From positions 1,054,001 to 1,118,000 of the forward strand of contig NZ_CP090371.1 of NCBI RefSeq assembly GCF_021431925.1: a stretch of 64,000 nt of DNA, in the 5' to 3' direction. The position numbers and the translations under genes were made by a program. Every line of letters starts with the position of its first letter. Position 1 is the stretch's first letter. Origin of the DNA: Halobaculum sp. CBA1158. GTDB lineage: Archaea; Halobacteriota; Halobacteria; Halobacteriales; Haloferacaceae. Below the pieces are notes generated by a model. The model was not told the DNA's origin. It saw only the letters and a program-made list of their open reading frames with translations, and did not search any database. This document shows, piece after piece, positions 51,965 to 61,500 of this stretch.

Positions 51965-53932
51965 ATGACCGACGCGGGAGACTCCGACCTCGGCGACTTC
52001 GAGGACCCCGGAGCGTTCGACGCGGGCGGCGGCGACCGCGACGACGGCCGTGGGGACGACCCGGCGACGACGGCCGCGGGGTCGTCGACCGACGACGATG
52101 CCGGGGCACCGACCGACGCGACGGATCCGACTGATCCAACGGACGCGACCAGTTCGTCGAACGGGGAGCGTGGGGACGGATCGGCCGCCGAGCAGGACGG
52201 CGACTCGGCCGCCGAGTCCGGCTTCGAGCAGTTCGCCATGGCGGCCGCAGAGGCGGGAACGGCCGACGCGCTCGGAACCGTCACCGTGGCCGAGGGGCTG
52301 CGCGTCGCGGAGGACGACGAGGAGACGGGGGTGACCGTCTCGATCACGGTGGACAACCGGGAGGACGTGCGGATCGGGACGTACCTGATCGTGCCGTACC
52401 CGGACGGCGAACAGCTGTTCTGCCGGATCACCGCCCTGGAGTACGCACAGGAGTTCCCCGCCGACGACGCCAGCGAACTGACCGCACGCCGGCGGATGCG
52501 GACCGGGTCGGGCGGGTTCACCGAGGCCGACTACAAGTACCTCGCCGAGCTGTCGCCCCAGGCCGTGCTCTTTTCGGACGACGGAGAGCTCAGCCGACGG
52601 ATGGTCGACCGCGTTCCGAAGCCCGGCGCGCTCGTCCGGCAGGCCGACGACGCCGACCAGATCAAGACGGGGCTCGCCATCCCCGAGGAGGGCGTGTTCC
52701 TCGGCCACCTCTCCGTCGGGGGCGAGACGGTGCGGACGGCGGCCGAACCGCCCACGGTCGACTACCGACTGTCGGACGACTACGTCGACGGCGACCCCCT
52801 GGTGTTCCGGCACACCCTCGTCGCCGGCGGTACCGGGTCGGGCAAGACCCACGCGACCAAGAACGTCCTCCGGCAGTACCTCGGGCGCACCTACGAGACG
52901 GACGACGGCCGCGACGCCCGGGCGGCGGTCGTGGTGTTCGACCCGCAGGACGAGTACGCCCAGATGCACGACGACAACGACGCCGTGGGCGACGAGTGGA
53001 CCCGCCGTCTGGACCGCGAGGGGATCCAACACGGCGGACACGACGACACCGTCGCGCTGGTGCCGAAGGAGGCGGGTGTGAGCTATCCCGGTCGGGGCCA
53101 CCGCGCCGAGCAGGTTGAGTTCACGGTCCCCTTCTCCATCATCGACGACTACGACATGCCGTGGCTCGTCGCCGGCGCGTCGCTCAACGAGAACCAGTAC
53201 CCCGCGTTGACGACGCTGCTGAACCGTTTCTTCCGCAACTACGACGACGGCACCTACCGGCAGTTCCTCTCGTTCCTGGACGACCCGTCGCTCAAGGAGG
53301 AACTCCACGAGTCCGGTCGGGTCCACGAGGCCACCTTCGACGCCGTGAAGCGTCGCGTCCGCGGGGTGCCCTCGGGGGTGTTCGATCAGGACGCCAAGCC
53401 GATCACCGAGTTGGACACGACCCTCGTGCGACCGGGCGGGCTGACGGTCGTGCCGACGTACCACCTGTCGACCTCCCGGGCCAAGGAGATGTTCGTGCTC
53501 GCGGTGTCGGCGCTGCTCGTCGACGACAAGCTGTCGAACTCGCCCGAGAGCACTCGGATCGACGAGACGCCGCTGGTCCTCGGGATGGACGAGGCACACA
53601 ACTTCCTCTCGGGCGCGGACAACGTTCAGGCGCGCCAGGTCGTCACGAAGTTCACCGAGGCGGCCAAGCAGGGTCGCAAGGAGCGCCTCGGCCTGTTCCT
53701 CGTCACCCAGGACCCACAGGACATCGCCGACCCGGTGTTCAAGCAGGTGAACACGCGACTCGTGCTCAACCTCGGCGACGAGGAGGCGATATCCGCCGTG
53801 AACATTCCCCCGTCGCTGGCGAGGAAGGTGCCGTACATGGAGAAGGGACGGATGGTGGTGTACTCGCCGGACAACTCCGAGCCGGTCGAGGTGACGGGGC
53901 TGCCGGTGTGCGTGACCCGCCACGGCGAGTAG
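51965..53932 (+). CDS. herA: HerA-type DNA translocase/helicase
   Basis: 655 residues. A disordered acidic N terminus (~1-85) is followed by a HAS-like barrel (GTVTVAEGLRVAEDDEETGV) and a FtsK-HerA ATPase: Walker A GGTGSGKTHATK, FDPQDEYAQM, and Walker B PLVLGMDEAHNFL, with LFLVTQDPQDIADPVFKQVN (sensor/Arg region) after. It forms a hexameric ring that pumps DNA to NurA. GGTTTTGACC ~28 nt before the ATG acts as promoter. Confidence 0.93.
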   Translation: MTDAGDSDLGDFEDPGAFDAGGGDRDDGRGDDPATTAAGSSTDDDAGAPTDATDPTDPTDATSSSNGERGDGSAAEQDGDSAAESGFEQFAMAAAEAGTADALGTVTVAEGLRVAEDDEETGVTVSITVDNREDVRIGTYLIVPYPDGEQLFCRITALEYAQEFPADDASELTARRRMRTGSGGFTEADYKYLAELSPQAVLFSDDGELSRRMVDRVPKPGALVRQADDADQIKTGLAIPEEGVFLGHLSVGGETVRTAAEPPTVDYRLSDDYVDGDPLVFRHTLVAGGTGSGKTHATKNVLRQYLGRTYETDDGRDARAAVVVFDPQDEYAQMHDDNDAVGDEWTRRLDREGIQHGGHDDTVALVPKEAGVSYPGRGHRAEQVEFTVPFSIIDDYDMPWLVAGASLNENQYPALTTLLNRFFRNYDDGTYRQFLSFLDDPSLKEELHESGRVHEATFDAVKRRVRGVPSGVFDQDAKPITELDTTLVRPGGLTVVPTYHLSTSRAKEMFVLAVSALLVDDKLSNSPESTRIDETPLVLGMDEAHNFLSGADNVQARQVVTKFTEAAKQGRKERLGLFLVTQDPQDIADPVFKQVNTRLVLNLGDEEAISAVNIPPSLARKVPYMEKGRMVVYSPDNSEPVEVTGLPVCVTRHGE

Positions 53933-53995
53933 CGGCCGGCGAACGGCGGACGCGACGACGCCCCCGACGGTCCGCCAGGTCGCGACCCGAGGCCT

Positions 53996-54006
53996 GATTT
54001 TTTATT
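53996..54006 (+). promoter_or_regulatory. TATA box of the uspA-like gene (and T-run after herA)
   Basis: GATTTTTTATTG is centred ~27 nt before the ATG at 54030. The same T-run, 65 bp past herA, could also end herA transcription. Confidence 0.5.
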
Positions 54007-54029
54007 GTGTCACGGAGTACCACCCGACC

Positions 54030-54455
54030 ATGACCGACCGGATCCTCGTCGGGATCGACGACTCCGAGCGCGCGACCGAGGCGCTGTCGTTCGCGATCGA
54101 CGAGTGGCCAGACGCCGAGTTCCTGCTGGTCACGGTCATCGATCCGTCCGACGCGGGGTTCGCGGCCACCGCCGGGGTTCCCAGCGGCGCGGAGGAGTGG
54201 TACGAGCGCGCGACCGCCGACGCGGAGGCGAGGCTGTCGGAGGTCGCCGAGTCGGTCCCCGAGACCGCGACCGTCGACACCGCGACGACGGTGGGCAAGC
54301 CCGCCGCCGGCCTCGTCGAGTCCGCCGACGAGGAGGACGTCGACCACATCGTCGTGGGCAGCCACGGCCGGACCGGTATCTCCCGCGTCGTCCTCGGCAG
54401 CGTCGCCGAGGCGGTCGTCCGCAACTCCCCCGTGCCGGTGACGGTCGTCAGGTGA
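54030..54455 (+). CDS. Universal stress protein (UspA family)
   Basis: 141 residues. MTDRILVGIDDSERATEALS at the N terminus and IVVGSHGRTGISRVVLGSVA, then VVRNSPVPVTVV, give the G-2x-G-9x-G(S/T) ATP-binding signature. A single Usp domain, probably a nucleotide-binding dimer. Its target is unknown; haloarchaea encode many copies. Confidence 0.94.
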   Translation: MTDRILVGIDDSERATEALSFAIDEWPDAEFLLVTVIDPSDAGFAATAGVPSGAEEWYERATADAEARLSEVAESVPETATVDTATTVGKPAAGLVESADEEDVDHIVVGSHGRTGISRVVLGSVAEAVVRNSPVPVTVVR

Positions 54456-54540
54456 GCCGAACGACCGGGGACCGGCCGAACTTCTCACGTTCGATAGCCG
54501 GAGGCGAGGGTTTAGGGGACGACGGCGCACCGCGTCGTGC

Positions 54541-55080
54541 ATGGGAGCGCGGAGGAGCGTCATCATCGGAGCGGTCGTACTGTTCGTCGCGGCCCTGCTC
54601 GTCGGGCCGGCCGTGGGGGCGGCCGGCGCGCAGTCGGGGTCGTGTGAGGCCGACGGGGCCGCACAGCTCTGTCTGACCGAGGCGAGTCTGGGGAGCGACG
54701 AGTTGACGGCGGGCGAGTCGACGACGCTGACGGCGACCGTCGAGAACGTCGGCGACGAGCGCGCGACCGCGGTCGTCGTGCTCAACGTCGCCGGGCCGGA
54801 CAACGAGACCGACTCGCTTGAGATCCGACGGGAGTCGATCCCGCCTGGCGAGACGCTGACGGTCACGAAGACGGTCGACGCGTCGACGCCCGGGACTCAC
54901 GCGATGCAGGTGCTCGTGTACAACGACGACCTCGCACACCGGTACGACGCCTCCGAACCGTGGACGGTCGAGGTGAACGAGCAAGGGCTCGGTGGCGGTA
55001 TCGACACCCCAGAGTACGCCCTGGCGGCGCTGATCGGTTCGCTCGCGGTACTCGGGGGGCTGGTCTACAGACAGCGCTGA
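54541..55080 (+). CDS. Secreted CARDB-type domain protein with C-terminal anchor helix
   Basis: 179 residues. A Sec-type signal (VVLFVAALLVGPAVGAAGAQ, ~10-30), then a CARDB/Ig-like domain (SLGSDELTAGESTTLTATVE, ... GTHAMQVLVYND), then a C-terminal helix (YALAALIGSLAVLGGLVYRQ). It is predicted to be cell-surface anchored and adhesive or structural. There is no enzymatic motif. Confidence 0.82.
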   Translation: MGARRSVIIGAVVLFVAALLVGPAVGAAGAQSGSCEADGAAQLCLTEASLGSDELTAGESTTLTATVENVGDERATAVVVLNVAGPDNETDSLEIRRESIPPGETLTVTKTVDASTPGTHAMQVLVYNDDLAHRYDASEPWTVEVNEQGLGGGIDTPEYALAALIGSLAVLGGLVYRQR

Positions 55081-55165
55081 CCGTGTCGCCGCGCCGCTGG
55101 GCGACGACGAGCACTAGGCCGAGGAAACCGGTGACGACGGTGGAACGAGACGAACCGCGGGCCGG

Positions 55166-56485
55166 TCAGAAGATGTTCGCCTGGCGGTACACGGACAGGC
55201 CCTCGTTGGTGATCTCGTAGGGCTTCGTCTCGCGGGAGTGGTTGGCGTCGCGGATCTTCTGGATCTCGACGGCGAGGCGCGTCTCGCGGAAGTCGGAGGG
55301 GCGGACGTACTGGAGGACGAACACGGCGTCGGTGAGGTACTCGACGATTCCGTGCCGGGAGGCGTAGGCGTTCTCCTCGCTGGCCTCGCTCGTCAGCATC
55401 GTCGTCACGCCGGCGTCCTTCAGCGAGCGGGCGAAGTCGAACACCTCCGAGCGACGCTTGCTCGGGCGGTCGTACATCATCTCCAGCAGCGAGACGGAGT
55501 CGAGCACCAGTCGATCCGCGCCGAACTCCGTGACGAGTCGGGAGATGTCGTCGCGAATGGAGTCCAGCGAGTTCGCCATCTCGATCGGATCCATCGCGAC
55601 GACCGCGAGGCGGCCCTCCTCGTCGTAGCGGCGGAACTCCCATCCCTTCTCCTCGGCCGTCGAGAGGATCGCCTCACTAGACTGCTCGAGGGTGAGGTAC
55701 ACACCGCTGCCGCCGTCGACGAGCGTCTCGTTGAGGAACTGGAGGCCGAACGTCGTCTTGCCGGTGCCGGCCCCCCCGATGACCGTCATCAGCGACCGCT
55801 CGGGGACGCCGCCGAGGATCATCTCGTCGAGCCCCTCGATCCCGATGTCGATCCGGTCGATGTCGGAGTCGAACTCCTCCTCGTCGAACGTCTGTTCGCC
55901 GCTACCGCCGAATCCGCCCTCGCCGCCGAATCCGCCCTCGCCGCCGCCGAACCCCTCACCTCCATCGCCGCCGCCGAACCCGCCGAACTCGTCCCCGCCA
56001 CTCGGTCCGCCACCTGCCCCCGGACCGCCACCTGCCCTCGGACCGCCCCCGCCAGGGTCGCCGGGTGCGTCCCGCATCGCCGCGCCGAAGTCGTCACCGA
56101 ACGGGTCGTCTTCGCCTCCACCACCGAAGGGATCGCCCCCGTCGTCGCCATCGTCGTCGTCGCCGAAGGGATCGTCCTCGTCACCGTCGCCGAAGGGATC
56201 GCCCTCGTCGCCGTCGCCGAAGGGATCGCCCTCCGATCCGATCGTCTCCGACGATCCAGCGTCGTCGGACCGGTCGTCTCCCTCCTCGCCGCTGAGACCG
56301 CCGAATCCGCCCTCCGGGGAGTCACTTCCCTCCTCGGAGGCGTCGCCCGTTCCTGCGTCGTCCGAGGCGCTCGTCGCCTCGCCGTCGCTACTGTCGTCGG
56401 GCGTTTCCTCGTCCCTCGCATCCCCGCCCTCCGTCTCCTCCCGGAGTGCGCGCTCGAACCAGTCTTGGTCCTCCCCGTCGCTCAT
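55166..56485 (-). CDS. KaiC-domain RecA-like ATPase with a long low-complexity N terminus
   Basis: 439 residues. Residues ~1-215 are Asp/Gly/Ser-rich, with repeated GDPFGD and GGFGGGEGG units, probably disordered. From ~220 the KaiC module starts (RIDIGIEGLDEMILGGVPER), with Walker A IGGAGTGKTTFGLQ, Walker B DRLVLDSVSLLEMM and YEITNEGLSVYRQ at the end. It is a single-domain KaiC relative; autophosphorylation residues cannot be assigned. The ATG at 56485 starts the plausible protein; earlier codons look non-coding. Confidence 0.88.
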   Translation of the reverse strand: MSDGEDQDWFERALREETEGGDARDEETPDDSSDGEATSASDDAGTGDASEEGSDSPEGGFGGLSGEEGDDRSDDAGSSETIGSEGDPFGDGDEGDPFGDGDEDDPFGDDDDGDDGGDPFGGGGEDDPFGDDFGAAMRDAPGDPGGGGPRAGGGPGAGGGPSGGDEFGGFGGGDGGEGFGGGEGGFGGEGGFGGSGEQTFDEEEFDSDIDRIDIGIEGLDEMILGGVPERSLMTVIGGAGTGKTTFGLQFLNETLVDGGSGVYLTLEQSSEAILSTAEEKGWEFRRYDEEGRLAVVAMDPIEMANSLDSIRDDISRLVTEFGADRLVLDSVSLLEMMYDRPSKRRSEVFDFARSLKDAGVTTMLTSEASEENAYASRHGIVEYLTDAVFVLQYVRPSDFRETRLAVEIQKIRDANHSRETKPYEITNEGLSVYRQANIF

Positions 56486-56643
56486 CGGCCGCACACCTCC
56501 GTGGCGTCGGGCGTCCGGGGTTCGCCGCGCCCGCCTCCGGCGCGTCCGACTGGCTGACCGGTCGGAGGCGTCGGTCGGTCGCTCATCGTCACACCGGAGA
56601 GGGTCCGTCAGCATGAATGTTCCCCAGGCGGCCGTCGCGGGGC

Positions 56644-56713
56644 GGTTCGATCGGGGGCGGAAGGGTTCGATCGGGGGCGGAAGATCGGAGGCGACAGAAG
56701 ATCGGAGGCGGCA
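56644..56713. repeat. Short tandem repeats upstream of NAD kinase
   Basis: GGTTCGATCGGGGGCGGAAG occurs twice (56644, 56664), followed by two ~17-bp copies of ATCGGAGGCGACAGAAG/ATCGGAGGCGGCAAGCG (56684, 56701). Confidence 0.75.
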
Positions 56714-56773
56714 AGCGACCGAAGTCGACGAGGGGTCGGATGGCTTTTTGCCGGGGGCGGGCGACGGGCGGGT

Positions 56774-57595
56774 ATGGACGTGGGTATCGTCGCCCAGCGA
56801 GGGAACGGTCGCGCGGCGTACCTCGCGGGGGCGCTACGCGAGCGACTCCGCGAGGCCGACGTGACCGTCTCGATCGACGAGGCGACGGCCGAGGCCCTCG
56901 ACGAGTCGGGGGTTCCCCCCGACGAGATGGACGCCGTCGACCTGGTCGTCTCCATCGGCGGCGACGGCACCTTCCTGTTCGCCGCCCGCGGCGCGGGCGG
57001 GGTCCCGATCCTCGGCGTCAACCTCGGCGAGGTCGGCTTTCTCAACGCCGTCCCGCCGGAGGAGGCCGTCGACGCCGTCCTCGCGGAGGTGGAGGCGTTC
57101 CGCGAGGGCCGGATGCAGGTGCGCGAGTCCCCGCGGCTCGCGGCCGCCTGCGAGGGCTGGCGCTCGGAGCCGGCGGCCAACGAGATCGTCGTGCAGGGTC
57201 GCCGGCGCGGTCGCGGCGGCGGCGTCGGCTACGAACTCCGCGTGGACGGTTCGCTGTACTCCAGCGGCCACGCCGACGGCGTGCTCGTGTCGACGCCGAC
57301 GGGGTCGACCGCGTACAACCTCTCGGAGGACGGCCCGCTCGTCCACCCGGACGTGGACGGGCTCGTGATCAACGAGATGTGCGCCGACGAGGGGATGCCG
57401 CCGCTGGTCGTCGCGCCCGACGCGACCGTGAGCGTCACCCTCACCGACGCCGAGGAGGGCGTCGTCATCACCGACGGCCGCGGACAGCGGTCCGTCGACG
57501 TCCCGGCCGAGGTGACGGTGTCGACGACCGAGCCGCCGGTCAGGCTCGCCGGCCCCGCGGCCGACTTCTTCGAGGCGCTCGGAAAGCTGGAGTAG
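56774..57595 (+). CDS. nadK: NAD kinase
   Basis: 273 residues. The NAD kinase fold is marked by [18 protein letters not shown] (GGDGT), [19 protein letters not shown], the NE/D motif in [10 protein letters not shown], and [20 protein letters not shown]. It phosphorylates NAD to NADP. GGCTTTTTGCC ~27 nt before the ATG is the promoter. Confidence 0.96.
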   Translation: MDVGIVAQRGNGRAAYLAGALRERLREADVTVSIDEATAEALDESGVPPDEMDAVDLVVSIGGDGTFLFAARGAGGVPILGVNLGEVGFLNAVPPEEAVDAVLAEVEAFREGRMQVRESPRLAAACEGWRSEPAANEIVVQGRRRGRGGGVGYELRVDGSLYSSGHADGVLVSTPTGSTAYNLSEDGPLVHPDVDGLVINEMCADEGMPPLVVAPDATVSVTLTDAEEGVVITDGRGQRSVDVPAEVTVSTTEPPVRLAGPAADFFEALGKLE

Positions 57596-57636
57596 CTCGG
57601 GGTGCCCGGGCCCGGGTCGCGCGGCTCGCGGGCGAT

Positions 57637-58317
57637 TCAGGCGTCGCGCAGGTCGTCGAGCGCCCGCGACCGGATCGCCGCGGCGGCGACCTCGTCTGCG
57701 CGCTTCACCACGACCGCTTCCGGCGTCGCAGGCTCGACCGTCGTCCGATCGGTGTGGGAGAGTACGACGTGTGACAGGGCGACCGGCAGCTCCGCCGCCT
57801 CACAGACGTGAACGCCGACGTAGGGATGGCCGAGCAGGTCGTAGTACTCGGTGGCGACCGAGTCGCCAGGTCGGACCGCGGGTCCCTCGCTCTCGCAGTC
57901 GGCGTCTGATCCCTCCGCACTCCTCGTTGACCCGGCGTCGCCGCCCTGGTCGGGTGCGAACTCGTACAGTTTACTGACGTCGTGGACGAGCGCGCCCGCG
58001 ACGACGAGGTCGCGGTCGAGTCCGAGACCGGGGCGGCGATCGGTCAGGGCGTCCGCCAGCGCGGTCGCCAGCGCCGTCACGTCGTTGACGTGTGTGACGT
58101 TCGTCTCATCGGGGAGCCCGAGGCGTGCCTGTTCGTCCGGGAGCCACGGGACCGCCGCGAGGTCGGTCCAGTCGGTCTCCGCGAGCGCTAACGCGTAGGC
58201 GTCGCGGACGCCGTCGCGGAGGTCGTCGTCGCCGATCTCGGCGTACGCGGGGAACACCTCGGCGAGGTCGTCGGGGAGGTGGTCGGCCGTCGGTCGGGAT
58301 GTACCGTCGTCGGTCAC
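57637..58317 (-). CDS. HD-domain phosphohydrolase
   Basis: 226 residues. The HD signature has His in NVTHVNDVTALA and the HD pair in GALVHDVSKLYEF, with LGHPYVGVHVCEAA further on; it matches HD superfamily metal-dependent hydrolases. An acidic insertion (~135-165) follows. CGCTTTTCA (58341-58348, minus strand) lies ~27 nt before the GTG at 58317, so I start there; a longer frame from 58383 would begin inside the tandem repeat. Confidence 0.85.
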   Translation of the reverse strand: MTDDGTSRPTADHLPDDLAEVFPAYAEIGDDDLRDGVRDAYALALAETDWTDLAAVPWLPDEQARLGLPDETNVTHVNDVTALATALADALTDRRPGLGLDRDLVVAGALVHDVSKLYEFAPDQGGDAGSTRSAEGSDADCESEGPAVRPGDSVATEYYDLLGHPYVGVHVCEAAELPVALSHVVLSHTDRTTVEPATPEAVVVKRADEVAAAAIRSRALDDLRDA

Positions 58318-58340
58318 GGACGGCGGTTCGCGCACGAGCG

Positions 58341-58348
58341 TGAAAAGC
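58341..58348 (-). promoter_or_regulatory. TATA-like box deciding the HD gene start
   Basis: On the minus strand CCGCTTTTCA is ~27 nt upstream of the GTG at 58317, consistent with a leaderless start. Confidence 0.45.
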
Positions 58349-58375
58349 GGGTCGCAGACCGAGTTCTCGCCGGTC

Positions 58376-58537
58376 GTCGCCACTCAGTCGGCCGTCGCCA
58401 CTCAGTCGGCCGTCGCCACTCAGTCGGCCGTCGCCACTCAGTCGGCCGTCGCCACTCAGTCGGCCGTCGCCACTCAGTCGGCCGTCGCCGCTCAGTCGGC
58501 CGTCGCCGCTCAGTCGGTCGTCTCCGCTCAGTCGCCG
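58376..58537. repeat. 18-bp tandem repeat, nine copies, overlapping the carB 3' end
   Basis: Unit GTCGCCACTCAGTCGGCC starts at 58376 and recurs every 18 bp; copies 1-6 are exact and 7-9 increasingly diverged (CCGCTC, GGTCGT, TCTCCGC). The last copy provides the carB stop codon (TGA, 58528-58530), so the array begins inside carB and runs almost to the HD gene's promoter. No spacers, so not CRISPR. Confidence 0.95.
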
Positions 58538-61500
58538 CCCCAGTTCTCCGCGTGGCGGGGGCGCTCTGAGACGGCGAGCACGTCGAGGTCCTCGCCGGCC
58601 GCGCGTGAGGCCAGCGCCTCCAGCGACGCCTCGACCGACTCGGTCGTCGAGAGGTACGCGACCTCCTCGGTGACGGCCGCGCGCAGCGCGTCAACCTCGT
58701 CGCTGACGAGCAGGTCTATCTCGCCGCGGCGCAGCGCCTCCTCAACGTCTGCGACGGCCCCGATCTCGTAGTACTCCTCGATGCCCGCGCGGAGGTGTTC
58801 GTACTCCTCGGTGCCCCGCAGCGGGAGGCTGTCGCCGACCGTCTCGAGGACGGCCGTGCCGCCGTCGGGGAGCCGCTGTCCCGCGGCGTCGAGCGCCTTC
58901 CCGTAGGCGACGCCGAAGTCGCTCGCCGTGCCCATCACCTCGCCCGTCGACTTCATCTCGGGGCCGAGGCGGGGGTCGGAGTTGGGGAGGCGGTCGAACG
59001 GCAGGACGACCTCCTTGACCGAGAAGTGCTCGGGGACGGCCTCCTCGACGCCGATGTCGGCCAGGCGCTCGCCGGCCATGACGCGGGCGGCGAGCTTGGC
59101 GATCGGGACGCCCGTCGCCTTCGAGACGAACGGGACCGTCCGCGAGGAGCGCGGGTTCGCCTCCAGCACGTACACCTCGCCGTCGCGGACGGCCAGTTGA
59201 ACGTTCATGAGTCCGACGGTGTCGAGCGCGTCGGCGATCTCCTCGGTCACCTCGCGCACGCGGGTCATCGTCTCCTCGTCCAGCGAGCGCGGCGGGATGA
59301 CGCACGCCGAGTCGCCGGAGTGGACGCCCGCGGCCTCGACGTGCTCCATCACGCCGCCGATGAGCACGTCCTCGCCGTCGGAGACGGCGTCCACGTCGAG
59401 CTCGACCGCGTCGTCGAGGAACTCGTCGACGAGGATCGGCTTGTCCGGCGAGACGCGCACCGCCTCCTCGATGTACTCCTTCAGCTCCGCGTCGTCGTCG
59501 ACGACGCGCATCGCACGCCCGCCAAGCACGTAGCTCGGGCGGACCAGCACGGGGTAGCCGAGTTCGCGCGCGAGTTCCAGCGCCTCCTCCTCGCTGGTGG
59601 CGCTGCCGCCCTCGGGCTGGGCGATGCCGCGCTCGTCCATGAGGCGGTTGAAGCGGTCGCGGTCCTCCGCGAGGTCCATCGCCTCGACGGAGGTGCCCAT
59701 GATGTCGCAGTCGACGCCGCGGCGCTCGAGTTCGTCGCGCAGCGGCTCGCCGATGTCGACCGAGGTCTGCCCGCCGAACTGGATCATCACGCCGTCCGCG
59801 CCGGTCGCCTCGATCACGTCGGCGACCTCCTCGGCCGTGATCGGCTCGAAGAACAGCCCGTCGGAGGTGTCGTAGTCGGTGGAGACGGTCTCGGGGTTGT
59901 TGTTCACCACGTGCGCCTCGATGCCCTGCTCGCGCAGCGCGCGCACAGCGTGGACCGAGCAGTAGTCGAACTCGACGCCCTGTCCGATGCGGATCGGACC
60001 GCCGCCGACGACGACGACGCTCTCGGCGTCACGGTCGACGCGCAGTTCGCCCGCGGCGGCGTCGCCCTCGTAGGGTCCGGAGAACCACTCGGGCTTGCGC
60101 GAGGAGTAGTAGTACGGCGTCGACGCCTCGAACTCGCCGGCGCAGGTGTCGACCTGCTTGTACGTCCGGCCGGGGACGTTCGCCTCGACCTCGCCGACCC
60201 CAGCGCGGGCCGCGGAGACCGGGATCCCGTCGTCCGTGGTCTCGATGCCGGCGGCACCGGCGGCGGCCGCCTCCGTCGCCCCCGCGGTGCGCCACGCGCC
60301 GCGGGTCTCCGGAAGCCACGTGAGACTGGAGTCTTCGAAGACGTTGCCCGCGAGCGCGCTGATCTCCGCGTTCGTGAAGCCCGCGGTCGCCGCCTCGGTG
60401 AACTCGCCGTCGACGACCTCCTTGCTCGCCTCGACGATCCGGTGGAAGCGCTCGACGTACCACTCGTAGATGCCGGTCGCCTCGACGACCTCCTCGACCG
60501 AGAACCCGCGCTCGAACGCCTCGAACATCGCGTACGGCCGGTCGGGGCTCGGGCGTTCGAGGTACTGCTCGGTCAGTTCGTCGTCCTCCAGGTCGCCGAA
60601 GTCGACGGCGGGGTCGTACTCGGAGCTCCGGAGCGCCTTCAGGAGGCTCTCCTCGAAGGTGCGCCCGATCGCCATCGCCTCGCCGGTCGACTTCATCGCC
60701 GTCGAGAGCGTGAAGTCGGTCTCCTCGAACTTGTCGATGGGCCAGCGCGGCACCTTCGTGACGACGTAGTCGATGGCCGGCTCGAAGGCGGCGGTCGTCT
60801 CGCCGGTGATCTCGTTGGTGATCTCGTGGAGGCGCTTGCCGAGCGCGACCTTCGCGGTGACGCGGGCGATGGGGTAGCCGGTCGCCTTCGACGCCAGCGC
60901 CGAGGAGCGCGACACGCGGGGGTTCACCTCGACGACGCGGTACTCGCCGCCGGGGGTGCCGTCGTCGCGCCACGCGAACTGGATGTTACACCCGCCCTGA
61001 ATCCCCAGGTCGCGGATCACTTCGAGCGCGGCGTCGCGCATCTCCTGGTGGCCGTCGTCGGGGATGACCTGCGAGGGCGTGACGACGGTCGACTCGCCCG
61101 TGTGGATGCCCATCGGGTCGAGGTTCTCCATGTTGCAGATGATGACACAGGAGTTGTCCGCGTCGCGCATCACCTCGTACTCCAGCTCGACCCACCCGGA
61201 GATGGACTCGGTGATGAGCACCTCGGAGTTGCGCGAGAGGCGCAGGCCCTTGCGCACGCGGTCGAGCAGCTCCTCCATCTCGTCGACGACGCCCGACCCG
61301 CTGCCGCCGAGGGTGTAGGTCGTGCGCGCGATGACCGGGAGGCCGCCGACGGCGTCGACGGCGTCCTCGACGCGCTCGCGCAGGTCCTCCTCGGTCAGCT
61401 GTTCGACCGACTCCCCCTCGTCCATCGAGATGGTCGTCGAGGCGGGGACCGGCTGGCCCAGCTCCTCCATGCGCCGGCGGAACAGGTCGCGGTCCTCGGT

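Noticed and set aside
57637-58383. HD protein starting at 58383 (22 residues longer)
   Set aside because: That start lies inside the tandem repeat and upstream of the best promoter box; the GTG at 58317 fits leaderless spacing.
58376-58537. CRISPR array
   Set aside because: The 18-bp units are contiguous with no spacers and no cas genes nearby; it is a minisatellite.
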